DNA from: Loripinus fragilis
Lineage: Eukaryota; Mollusca; Bivalvia; Lucinida; Lucinidae
DNA: 64,000 bases
Assembly (NCBI GenBank): GCA_964019695.1
Contig: OZ026524.1
Span: forward strand, 18,159,509-18,223,508
Direction: 5' to 3'
Shown one piece after another: positions 23,236 through 33,471 of the stretch. Under the pieces are notes generated by a model, which made no database searches, was not told the origin of the DNA, and saw only the letters and a list, made by a program, of their open reading frames with translations. Each line of letters starts with the position of its first letter. Positions within the stretch are counted from its first letter, which is position 1. Both the position numbers and the translations under genes were made by a program.

Positions 23236-23949
23236 ATGGAAGGATTGCCCAGTGTTATACCGAAATCGATCGTGGAAGTTCTAAACAGGCTGGAGAACGA
23301 TGAGAACAACCTATTCTCGTGGAAACTCACGCGGAGTCAGGACAAATTCTCATTAACTGTCAGTTGCAAACTTCCCGTCAAAACTCCCAACAAAGCCAAG
23401 GACGACAGCAAGGTAACCTGACGTACTACTGTGAAACCAGTAAAGAGACGTCGTCTGAAGAAGAACAGATCTCCCTCTGCGTTGGCTCGTTCTAGGAAGA
23501 GACACGCGCGGTTCCTGGAAAAGAAGTTAGCTGGAAAACCAGATTTGGCTTCGCCAGAAGAGGACCAGCAGGATTCGGATAATTCTGTGTGTGTAAAGGA
23601 ACTGGAAAATACCAGTCCTTCTTGTGGTAGTAACAGTGACCTGGTGTCTTCGGAAAGTCCAACACCAAGTCCAATTGCTGATCCTGACCTGTTAGTGTTA
23701 CACGAACAGGCAATTCTTCGTGAATTTCTGGACACCATTGATAGTGACGATAGTGACGACGATGTGAGCAGTGTATATAGTGTTTGTTCAAACTGTAAGC
23801 ATCCAGCCAAAAAAGGAGAGGACCTTAAACGTTGTTCGCGCTGTCATATAACCCGCTACTGTAGCGTTGAGTGCCAGAGGAAAGATTGGGACTTTCACCG
23901 ATTTGCTTGTGCGGTTGTGGCCAAGAAGTCGGACACTGTGAAAGATTGA
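23236..23949 (+). pseudogene. MYND zinc-finger protein, with in-frame TGA
   Basis: One frame of 238 codons interrupted by TGA at 23419-23421. The first part (62 codons) contains NLFSWKLTRSQDKFSLTVSC, a short beta-rich segment. The second has a basic stretch (KPVKRRRLKKNRSPSALARS) and an acidic Ser/Asp-rich linker. A MYND finger follows at residues 119-160 counted from the Met codon at 23431: Cys 119, 122, 135, 138, 144, 148, His 156, Cys 160. MYND fingers bind Pro-rich peptides in partner proteins and often sit in transcriptional regulators. The TGA lies in ACCTGACGT and may be a lost CGA codon. There is no intron. The 'FSWKL' plus 'KRRRKKSPS' layout resembles proteins encoded within invertebrate repeats, possibly ORF1-like, from memory. 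Function in the element is unknown. Confidence 0.7.
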
Positions 23950-24721
23950 TTCTCTACCACAAGGACCTGTACATATTTTTTGAAGTTCCACATGTTGCCA
24001 TTTTCTACAGTTGATCTAGTTTATTTAGTTACTTTTATTAACACTAACATTACTACGCCGAAAGGTGGTGCGCTTATAAACTGGCGGAACATACATACGA
24101 AAGAAAGAAAGAAGACAAGACTTTTACAGGTTGATGTCTCTTCTTATATGTGTTTTTGCTCCTATGATGGCCATGAGTTGAAATATTTGATTGTTAAATC
24201 AAAGTTTCTACTTGCTGAGGATCAGTTTTAAAGGGATAATATCCGTCAAACCGATTTTTACACTTTACAAGTTTTGATTTTTAGAAAAGCATCTACATTT
24301 GATCGGTTTTCTTATGGAAATACCAGTTTACTGCCAATTGTGAGTTAACTCTTTTCTTTTTAAAACAAAATGCTTTCAAATTAAATAATCTGCAATGTGA
24401 AAAAGGGCTCTTTGTGTGTTTCTGCTCCGGGTAATGGCTCTGGGACCTTGCCTGACTGCTAAAAATATGGTGCATGTAATAATAACCAGAGAGGACTGGA
24501 ATAGCTGGTGAGTAGGCCCCTATGTTTTAGTTTTATCAAAGGCTTAGTTGCTCTGATCAGTCTCATTTACAGAAAGTTACTTTTTCCAAACAAAGTAAGC
24601 CCATCCCCACCATATGTAACAACCATTCACCTGTGTTAATGAATCCCCATCCCTTCTGACAATTGAAAATACATTATATTTTTTTAGACCTGCAGAATGA
24701 AAAAGAGCAGGCTTCTGCTAC

Positions 24722-24882
24722 AAAGCAGTTGCGGATCCAGAGGGGATTCAGCCAAACATGGAGAATTCTCAGAAAAATCAGGAAAAATTAATAAATAAAT
24801 TATCAGGTAAATTTAACAAATGAAACCCCCTTTGTAAATTTGAACCCCCTCTCAAGAAATCCTGTATCCGTCCCTGTACAAA
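24722..24882. repeat. MITE-like repeat with GCGGATCCAGAGGGG ends
   Basis: Left GTTGCGGATCCAGAGGGG and right CCTGTATCCGTCCCTG form imperfect inverted ends, with facing CCCC/GGGG tracts inside. A related repeat with the end GGGGCGGATCCAGGATT is at 42514-42800. The class is often hAT-like, which is an inference. Confidence 0.55.
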
Positions 24883-25528
24883 GTAATAAAAGCAGGCTAT
24901 TTATGCATTGACTATATGCATCTTCTTAAAATGCATGTACTCTACATATTCTCTTTCAAGTTTACACATTCCCTTTCAAGTTTTTAGATCCATCTCTCAA
25001 ACCTCACTTAAGGTTCAAAGTTGACAGGATGGCTCATTTGCAGTAGCCTCAATAAAAGGTGATTTAAATGCAATCACCTTGACTCCCAGCCTGTTGGATA
25101 ATTAATGCAGTCAGTAATGGGTCTGATTATTAGACTGCTATAGTCCGGTTGTTTGAACTCCGAGCCGGTGGCATAAACTCCTAAAGATTATTCTCTATAC
25201 CTCTTACTCATGTATAGCCGTTGTCAGTAACTGCCAGAACTTCACAGAAGTATATGATTGAGCATGTGCCGTGTAAATGATACTCTTAGTACTGATACAC
25301 CATGTAAATTTTATATATATGAGAATAAGGATAACTCAATTTATTGATCATCTTGAGATGAAAGAACATTTGTTTAAAGCAATTCAGAGTTCCAAACAAA
25401 TCAAATAACTTTTGTTTTACCTGGCATAAAGAAAAACACCTCAGCAGAGGTCAAGATAAGGATAGTTTTTGCGCCTAAAAATGAAATGATTTTCTTTCCC
25501 ATGAATTTAAGCGGGTGTTTAGGATGTG

Positions 25529-25560
25529 CAAAAGAACCGTCTCATTGAGATGGTTCTTTT
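25529..25560. repeat. Hairpin
   Basis: AAAAGAACCGTCTCA pairs with TGAGATGGTTCTTTT with one mismatch and almost no loop. Confidence 0.7.
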
Positions 25561-25946
25561 GAGTACCCACTACATATATTGTGGATGGGAAGTAAGAAAA
25601 ATATTATTGCAGTACATGCTCATCTGGAGGCCTGCCTCTATGGTCAAATTGTTGAATAGAGTAAGAGCATATTCTTTTGATGGAGTTTGGAAAAATATTT
25701 CTTAAAATGGATGTTTAACAAGGGAAAGTACATGTAGGTTTGGGGCAAAAAAAAAATACATATAAATTTTAGCCATTGTTATATATCCTTTCTTGATGGA
25801 TAAGATCTCCAATCAAGTTTGAACCAAAATAGACTAAATGGATGTATCATTTATATTTTTAGGGATCATAGGGTAGAAAAATACCCCTATATACGCATGT
25901 ATATGAAATGCTATATTTAATGATTTTTTCTCATATTGTTTTATCA

Positions 25947-25979
25947 GATGAGATGCTGTATTTCTATGGCATCTCATCT
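25947..25979. repeat. Hairpin
   Basis: AGATGAGATGC pairs perfectly with GCATCTCATCT across an 11-base loop. Confidence 0.8.
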
Positions 25980-28486
25980 TTATTGTTTATCTATATATGT
26001 TTCCATTCCGGCATTCATACTCACAGTTCAAAAGTCTCATAAAGCCTGTCCAGTAGACAAAAAAAGTAAATTGGTGAATTTGGACCTCTAACATTTAAGC
26101 TTTCAAAAAAAAGACTAATCCATCAAAAATATCAAGAAATTACATGTACATGAACTAAACAAGACTTGAGAAGCTATTTACCACACATACATGTACATGT
26201 ATCATTCTGGCATAGAATCAATATACTGACTTAGATGCAATTCTGTAGACTATAATGTAAGAATGAAGGCAAAGAACAGGAATAAATACAATCAAGCCCA
26301 GGACACCATAAGGGAAAGAGACCAAAACACAAGAAAATACCACATATAAGAGAGTAAGGAGCTAAGGTACATGTATTTCCTTCCTTAACTCACCCTCAAC
26401 CCTGTCAAAAAGGTCTAAGCATTTTTTCTGATCATCATGTGGCATAAAGGGAAAAGTGTAGAACAAACTGCCAAAATTTGTCCTGACTATTTCTCACCAA
26501 TTGCAACCATTCAAGGGGTTGTTTTGTTTTTTTATATGATAAATTTTGATATATAGATTTTTTTTAAAGAAAGTTTGAAATATGAAAACCAGGGCTCAAG
26601 GGCTGACCAGAAGGCATGCCCAGGTCCAACTAAATTTTAAAAGTCCTTATATCTCAGAAACCATTCAGATTTTTACCCCTAAACCATATATACTCATATA
26701 TCTTATGACACAAAGTATCCAGTAATGTTGATCAGGAAGTCCCCCAAGTGTGCCCACTGTTGAGGCATTCAGAAGCACTTTCTGAGAAGTCCCTCCAGGG
26801 CATGCCATGATTATTCATATTTCTTATGATACCAAGCATTCAGTTCATAAAAGGCTTACTATCTTGGAACTGCTCAGATCACTACCCACCATAATTTTTC
26901 ATGTTTCTTATGAGAAAAAAGTATTCATTAGCACTTACTGAGAAGTCCCTCCAGGGCATGCTCAGCAATTCCCCACCCCATTTACTTCATTAAAGGCTTA
27001 ATTCATTAAAGGCTTAATATCTGGGAAATGGTTCAGATTTTCATCCCTAAATCTATATAATGATGTTTCTAATGATAAGATACATTCAATAACACTGACA
27101 GTGATGTCCCACGGGCATTGGTGTGGTTTGGGAGACTTTATAATCAGTAGATTACAATCATATATCCCGTTCCTCATGAAATGCTTAAAATGTCCACATT
27201 TTGAAAACTGGTTCTAATTGATAATCGGTACAATATTATCTATATTTTCTGGACATTTGCTGGCAAGGATTATTTAATGGCTGGCTTTTGTTTAAAAAAA
27301 TATAAATAATTTTCTTGCAAATATAAAAAGTGAATGAAATCACTTGTTCCTCCTGAAATTGCTCAAAAGGTCAATATTCCGAAAACTAGTACTGCTTGAT
27401 AATTAGAGCGTTAATGGCAATTTTTGATTTTACATAGATAACAATTGTATTATGATGAGATCTGATAGAATAAATCATTTTTACACAAACTTATCTTTTC
27501 TAAATAACTTCATTCCGCATAAAGCTGCTTAAAAATTAAATTTTCCGTTATTTGGTACCGTCTGATTATTTGTACAATTATTGCTATTTTCTTAAAATTT
27601 TACAGCAATTTCTATTTTACTAATGAATTCTAACATAATAAAGTAAATTCCTACTAAAATCAATGGTTATCTTATCTTAATTTGGCCTAAAAATGCACAT
27701 TATCAAAGATTCCAAAAACTGGTACTGTATGATCATTAGGACAAAAAGACATTTTTCACATATTTCCAGGCATTGCATGATAATTAATGATAGAATGAAT
27801 AACTTCTAATGAAAAAAAAATAGTTTTGTAGCACTTAACATAATTTTCATTGTCTTATATTGCCAAAATCATCTCAGTTAAGTCACATGTACAAAACAGC
27901 TTTATTTAGAGAAATCAAATTGCTGGTCAAATTTAACCAGAATTACCAAAAAACTTCAAATACTCCCATAGATTTTATTGCAAATATTTTATGACCTAAG
28001 GTTGGGTTGTCAAAATCTATTGAAGTTGAATACCAGTATTGCTGCGTTTTTTTGAAAAATATCCCTAAAAATTGCCAAAAACCCGTTTTTTCACATTTTG
28101 GAATTTTGCCAATTTTGGTATATTTTAGGACCCTACTGCAACCAGCACGTGCATGATAGAACCAAACTACATATATCAAGAGTTAGTGTTGATACAATTA
28201 TGTAGTTTGGCCAAAACCATTTGGTTACAGAATGTTTTTTGAATAACTGCAAATACTTTCAAATTAGTGTTTTTTCATAATTTCAAAATACAGAATCTAC
28301 AAAATTTGCCCAAAATGAACAATCATGGTTTCCATAGCAACCAAGGGTAACAAATAAAAAATGACTTTATTTTTGGTGGTTTTGGGTTATATGTACAACA
28401 TACAAAAAAAAATCAAGTTAATCTGAGACTATGCGTGCCGGACCCCTATTTAGATTTTTTTGGTGGTTACAGAGAATTGCTCTTAA

Positions 28487-28638
28487 CTCTTTGCTTGCTG
28501 GTGTCGACTTTGTCATCTGCTGATAACCTTTGCAAACAGTTTGGACCCAGATCAGGCCCGACAAAATGTCGGGCCTGATCTGGATCCAAACTGTTTGACA
28601 CCCTGATGGTTATTGAAAAAAATCCAGCATTCAAAGAG
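28487..28638. mobile_element. Complete family A MITE, TTAA-flanked (152 bp)
   Basis: Bordered by TTAA at 28483-28486 and 28639-28642. Ends CTCTTTG and CAAAGAG are perfect inverted repeats. The interior is a long palindrome: GTCATCTGCTGATAACC, TTTGCAAACAGTTTGGACCC and AGATCAGGCCCGAC face GTCGGGCCTGATCTGGATCC and AAACTGTTTGACACC. It shares its left TTAA with the right end of the 6.1-kb element, so it probably inserted into that target site after the larger element. Confidence 0.85.
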
Positions 28639-29204
28639 TTAAATATGGCACAATGATAAAGTGTGAAGGAATAATAAATTTAAAAGCAATGTTGGAAAAT
28701 CCAAAAACTGCAAAATACACTTTTTCGCAGATATGTAATTTTTGAACCGCATAGAGTGTACTTTTAGCCAATGACTTAAAATTGTAGCCACTCTTTATTT
28801 TTAGTAGCAAATGGCTACAATGGCTAATGGCAGGGTGAGCCCTGGACTCATAAATAGTGACTATGATCAGGAAATACCCCAATCAGGCAATCACAAACTG
28901 ACACCGTGAGAAAGAGCCACACAACAATCACCAGACACCAGGAAGATAACCAGCTCTCTCTACCCCATGAAGACGATTGCAAAACCAGAAAGGACATACA
29001 TGTAAAGTAACGCATAACAAAACATAGAACAATTACAGAAGCAACTTCCGGTAGGTATTATTCAACGAGGCAATCCCAATAAGCATCCACAAAGCTTTTA
29101 TTATGGAGAAATATCAAAAATTAACCCAATAATCAATGCCAAATAGTATGCACAATCAGGATCATGGCCCATGTCCTTAACCATACATAAATTGTATATT
29201 TCAG

Positions 29205-29370
29205 GTGATATGGACACTGTTATACAGCACAGGTTCGACTGCCGATATTGGTACCTTGTATGCTGCCAGGAACTCTATAAATGCCAGGAATGTCACGAAG
29301 GATCCAGGTGACAATTTCTACGCAGCTTCGGCTCTCCTTGACAAGTACACTAAAGCCTTGCTCGTAACAG
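29205..29370 (+). pseudogene. DUF6589 gene, exon with VIWTLLYSTG block
   Basis: A TGTATATTTCAG acceptor opens an intact 166-bp exon reading VIWTLLYSTGSTADIGTLYA, then NSINARNVTKDPG and DKYTKALLVT, before a GTCAGT donor. The family hallmark is the IW(K/T)xLY...GTLxxxRNxINxRNV pattern, which is fully present. Phase 0 in, phase 1 out; the next exon at 30324 supplies the rest of the split glycine codon. Confidence 0.85.
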
Positions 29371-30090
29371 GTCAGTATTATATGCCTTTAGAAAATGTAT
29401 AGCAATACTTAAGCAATACTATGGCTGTAAAGCGAGTCAGATTCTTGACAGGAAATCATTTTTCTGTCTTGTTTTCTAGCCATAACTAAAGCAATACTAC
29501 CGCAATAATACCGCAATAATACTAGGACTAAGGTAAAATATTAAAATTAGCAAGATTTAGTAGGTAGAAAAATCTTACTGAGATCAGTCTGCTCATCAGT
29601 GTCAAAAGTATTGCCATACTTGTAGCCAAAATACTGCTGGGGTTCTTGCTATAAATAGTATGGACCAAGATTAGGCCCGAAATAAGTTGGGCCTGATTTC
29701 AGACTGTGAAGCCTAACCGTTTAACACTCTGAAATTGTGTTCCTGAAAGAATGGTTTAGAAAAAGCTGATTTCGAAAAAAAAGTCAGCAGACAACAAAAA
29801 TCATGAAAAAATTACCTTGAATATCAGTGTCAGTTATATCGTCACTTATTAAATTATAAAACTAAATAACTTTTATTACTGTTTGCAAATACAAAGGCTT
29901 GTATAACAAAAATGATTGTGTGCCCTCAATTTATTTTTAGGTATCCCATGTGAACAGCAAAGGTTCTTGTGAGGCTGGGCAAATGCACAGGTTCATCTGA
30001 GTCTTGGTTGCTGGCATATGTGCGATGAAAACGGAACGTTTTTTTTTCTTTGAAAGAAGACCGAACTTATTTTGCTAAATTATTTTCTTT
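29371..30090. other. Intron with family A fragment
   Basis: Repeated CAATACT words near 29405-29525, and a family A remnant at about 29655-29715 (AGATTAGGCCCGAA facing TTGGGCCTGATTTC). No gene was recognised. Confidence 0.5.
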
Positions 30091-30094
30091 TCCT

Positions 30095-30215
30095 ACTAGA
30101 CTAGTGTCTTCTGCTGATAACTTTTGCAAACATTTTGGACCCAGATCAAAAATGTCGGGTCTGATCTTGATCCAAAGCGTTTGACAGCATGATGGTTTTC
30201 CTGAAAGACTTTTTT
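30095..30215. repeat. Family A palindromic MITE fragment
   Basis: Contains CTGCTGATAACTTTTGCAAA, TTGGACCCAGATC and GGGTCTGATCTTGATCC in the order of the complete copy at 28487-28638. Confidence 0.8.
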
Positions 30216-30323
30216 GAATGTGTTGATTTTGAAAAGTAAAAACACACACCGAAAACAGTTGCATTATGCAGTGTTTACAGTATAAAGAAATATTACACAA
30301 CTTTTTGTTTTGTATTTTTGCAG

Positions 30324-30336
30324 GTGGTCTTGAAGC
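30324..30336 (+). pseudogene. DUF6589 gene, 5' stub of the exon split by Ngaro
   Basis: An acceptor (TTGTATTTTTGCAG, ending 30323) is followed by 13 coding bases GTGGTCTTGAAGC. These continue the glycine split at 29370 and read GLE. The retrotransposon starts at 30337. The exon resumes at 38137; joining 30336 to 38137 keeps the reading frame open into the zinc-finger region, with no duplicated target bases. Confidence 0.85.
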
Positions 30337-30590
30337 AATTATTCATGTGGTTTGATAGGGAAAGGAAGTACAAATCTGATCTAATATGAATATTTAATTT
30401 GATATTTTTCCCGTTCTAAGAAGTCATCAATTATATCAAAAATCAAACTAGATACATGTATCTTCAAGCAATTTATGAATTCTCAAACTTCAGCATTTTC
30501 AAATTTGATACATGTACCTAAGAGTTATTAATCCATATAGGATTCCAAGTAGATTAAATCATTATCCATTAATATTACCTACAAAATGCC
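30337..30590 (-). repeat. Ngaro split repeat B2 (3' end)
   Basis: 254 bp nearly identical to B1 (30954-31207). Outer end AATTATTCATGTGGTTTGAT abuts the exon stub; inner end is ACCTACAAAATGCC. Confidence 0.95.
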
Positions 30591-30737
30591 TGATGCAAAA
30601 CGTATAGTAGATATCAAGGAATAATTTCTCATCAATTACATGTATTATATGTAACAGTAACATATAATATATACTATTTACAAACTATAATTGTACAAGT
30701 TATAACAAAAGATAAAGTAGGGAGGGAGGGTGGGTGA

Positions 30738-30953
30738 TTTATCAAAATGGTGGACTTCTCAGAACGTCTTTTCTTTGTCAAAACTATTCAAACTGTGAAG
30801 ATTTGGCTCAAAATATTTACCGTAATAATCTATGTATATCAGCCAATGAAAGGAAGGTTTACATTTATGGAGCTGAAGGTAATTATCTGAAACGCATTGA
30901 AAAGGCCCAAACTGCTTTCATAATTAAATATTTTTATGGGATAAAAATCCCCC
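30738..30953 (-). repeat. Ngaro split repeat A2
   Basis: 216 bp matching A1 at 37948-38136, except that A1 lacks 27 bp (around GAAAAGGCCCAAACTGC). Ends GGGATAAAAATCCCCC directly against B1. Between A2 and B2 lie 147 bp (30591-30737) not found elsewhere in the element. Confidence 0.95.
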
Positions 30954-31207
30954 AATTATTCATGTGGTTTGATAGGGAAAGGAAGTACAAATCTGATCTA
31001 ATATGAATATTTAATTTGATATTTTTCCCGTTCTAAGAAGTCATCAATTATATCAAAAATCAAACTAGATACATGTATCTTCAAGCAATTTATGAATTCT
31101 CAAACTTCAGCATTTTCAAATTTGATACATGTACCTAAGAGTTATTAATCCATATAGGATTCCAAGTAGATTAAATCATTATCCATTAATATTACCTACA
31201 AAATGCC
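30954..31207 (-). repeat. Ngaro split repeat B1
   Basis: 254-bp direct copy of B2, head-to-tail against A2. The A2/B1 junction (ATCCCCC|AATTATT) is the joint expected of a circular intermediate. Confidence 0.95.
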
Positions 31208-32158
31208 AACCATAGGCCATAAAAAAAGGAGTCTTGAAAACGTTCACACTATTAAGGGTAAAAATGGATATATAATATAGAAATTGCCTCCCTACTAAAT
31301 TCTTAAGTTTAGTTATATTACAAATAAAGGAAAAATATAACAAAAATAAACAAAGGCAAAAGAAAGCAAATAACAAATAACAACTAAGCAAAGCAAATAA
31401 GCAAAAAGAAAGCAAATAACAACTAAGCAAAGCAAATAAGCATAGCATCAAGCTGAGCATACAATCCCTCTTCACGATGCAGTATTTGAAGATAGTACAC
31501 CTATTTAAAGTATAAAAATTTGTCCATATTCAATCAACCAAATACTAGGTTCTGAAGCCATGAAGCAAAAGACAATAATTCCACTATACAGTCAAGTAAT
31601 GGCCTCGCAATATTAAGTCATCGTGAAGAAGAATTGATAAAAGCTGAAAAAACTGCTAATTCAGAAATCACCACACCACATCATCAGTACCATAAATAAG
31701 TACCATGAATAAATTCACTCTTAGTATCCAAAGATAGGTAAATCTATAAGTTCAATTTAACTACCGCTGCATACAACAGGCTCAATGAAAATATTTATAG
31801 AATAGATAATATGTTGTGGTAATTTGAAGCAAATAACTTACTGTCCAATATTCAATCATCTTCAAGCATTCATCTACATGCTTGCCAAATCCAGAAACAT
31901 ATATCTTTTAATATTCGGTATTAACTGCAAAAATAAACCATATAATCAAGGGTAATTTTTTTTTTAATGTCTAGAAGCAGCCAATCCCTGGAATAGTATT
32001 AATAGACTTTGAATGCAGGAAAGTAACACAATGTATGATACCATCCCTGATCCAGCAACAACACTCATATTCTCAAACCATCCTATGCAGGTTAAGACCA
32101 TAAAAACAAGACGATACCATCTCAACAAAACCGAGGATTGACTAGTTCATGCATATGA
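31208..32158. other. Ngaro 3' non-coding region
   Basis: AT-rich segment between B1 and the hydrolase ORF. A short tandem of AAGCAAATAACAACTAAGC lies at about 31365-31445. The 98-codon minus-strand frame over it is a product of that repeat. Confidence 0.6.
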
Positions 32159-32821
32159 TTAGTCAAGAGTAGAAATGACCCTGAGGAAAAATTGTCTCAG
32201 TCTGTTCTGCCCTTCACTATTCAAGTGTAGTCCTAGATCTCTCTTAGCATACAATTCCAGTTTGACTTTCCCACAGTGTGTGAATGGTTTATATGTACAT
32301 ATAAATTTGAAATTTTGACTCTTGCTCATTTTCTTTGATAAGTATGCATTAACATCTCTAATCATTGGATCAGTTATTGAGTGATCCTTCGGTCTCGGAA
32401 TTATCGCATATATGATAATCCTGATACCTGGATTCTCTTTTCTACAAATAGCAATTAAATTGACAAAATCTGAAATGATGGCTTTAAAGGAAGCCCTGTT
32501 GTCAATATCATTTGTGCCTACATGAAATATGACTACATCAAAGTCATTCAATACAGCCTTGGGTTCTTTTCCACCATTGCATAGTCTATTTGTTAATTTG
32601 GCTATGGTATCACCTGGGAATGGTTGGACCCTGCATCCCTCAATTCCAGATATATTTTTGGCAATAGAGTCACAAATGATAGTCACTCTCCTAACCCCTG
32701 TAAGTATAAATTGAACTTTCATCTCAATATGCTTACATTGAAAACCATCCAAATAATCAAGATTTACCCTCATTAACAGAACACACATGGCCAGTAGGTC
32801 AAAACATCCTATTGAAACCAA
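32159..32821 (-). CDS. Ngaro SGNH/GDSL-type hydrolase
   Basis: A 220-codon frame, intact. Block I is at IICDSIAKN (Ser 52; the usual Gly of GDS is Cys), a GD follows at 70-71, block III is HVGTND (100-105), and block V carries D195 and H199 in RDLGLHLNSEG. These are the Ser, Gly, Asn and His positions of the SGNH fold, so esterase-like chemistry is plausible. A His two or three residues after the Asp is usual; here there are three between. Hydrolase ORFs of this kind are known from Ngaro elements and from some CR1 LINEs, with no established role. The start is uncertain; residues 1-40 may be non-native. It lies 3' of the recombinase. Confidence 0.85.
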   Translation of the reverse strand: MVSIGCFDLLAMCVLLMRVNLDYLDGFQCKHIEMKVQFILTGVRRVTIICDSIAKNISGIEGCRVQPFPGDTIAKLTNRLCNGGKEPKAVLNDFDVVIFHVGTNDIDNRASFKAIISDFVNLIAICRKENPGIRIIIYAIIPRPKDHSITDPMIRDVNAYLSKKMSKSQNFKFICTYKPFTHCGKVKLELYAKRDLGLHLNSEGQNRLRQFFLRVISTLD

Positions 32822-33400
32822 TAGCCTACACGGGACAGTAGCAGACTAACTGAAAAGAGGGTAACTCCCAATTAAAAGAAGTAGTTTAACTGAAAACCCT
32901 AATTTCCACCAATAAGAGATATATTACAACATTTCAAATTTATGGAAATTAAGGCGGACAGCCTGATCAATGCTTAATGTACATTTTATATGTACATGTA
33001 ATTCTTAATACCTGCATGTAACGTACCATTATGATACTGTTATTAAATAAAACCTATGTACAAGAACTAATCAAATAATCTAAATTAACCTTCATTAGCA
33101 GAACACTCATGGCCAATAGGTCAACACGTCCTATTGAAACCAATAGCCTACACGGGAGGGTAGCAGGCTAACTGAAAAGAAGGTGACTCCAGATTAAATG
33201 ATTTAGTTTAACTGAAACCATAATCTCCATCAACAAGATCATTCTATATATATGTAGCATGTACCATCTAAATACAGCTAAAATAACACCCAGTTTGAAG
33301 GAAATTATGGTCAACAGCCTATCATTCAACTTCTGTAGCAGTATACTATTTAAATACAGGTATACCATCAACATTTGTACCAGTATATTATCTAAATATA
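32757..33400 (-). repeat. Two-copy tandem duplication of about 320 bp inside Ngaro
   Basis: CCTATTGAAACCAATAGCCT followed by ACACGGGA and AACTGAAAAGA occurs at about 32808 and again at about 33130, with matching flanks. The left copy overlaps the start of the hydrolase frame, so its first codons may come from the duplication. Confidence 0.75.
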
Positions 33401-33471
33401 CCAAGACAAAAAAATAATGAACTGATCCGCTAATTCTGATATTTAAAATCTTCAGAATCATAAGTGGGATT

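Larger units (their letters stand above)
22374..28482. mobile_element. 6.1-kb TTAA-flanked TIR element carrying a MYND ORF
   Basis: Ends: GAACAATTCTCTGTAACCAC at 22374 and its complement ending 28482 (about 25 bp, one mismatch), extending into CCAAAA. Each end is bordered by TTAA (22370-22373 and 28483-28486), the target used by piggyBac-type transposases. The termini do not begin with the CCC usual for piggyBac. Weaker subterminal similarity (CCATGGTAAC facing GTTGCTATGG) lies about 140 bp inside. The only credible ORF is the MYND protein at 23236-23949; no transposase was recognised, so it is non-autonomous or of an unrecognised type. It lies in the intron between the exons ending 22196 and starting 29205. 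The rest (24240-28440) is AT-rich with hairpins and weak tandem repetition at 26640-27130. Confidence 0.65.

Noticed and set aside
23416..23424. Selenocysteine reading of the MYND TGA
   Set aside because: No SECIS-like structure was recognised nearby. A CpG change from CGA explains it more simply. The same reasoning holds for the DUF6589 TGAs.
33168..33461. 97-codon minus-strand frame between recombinase and hydrolase
   Set aside because: It lies in the ~320-bp tandem duplication and has no domain or conserved word.
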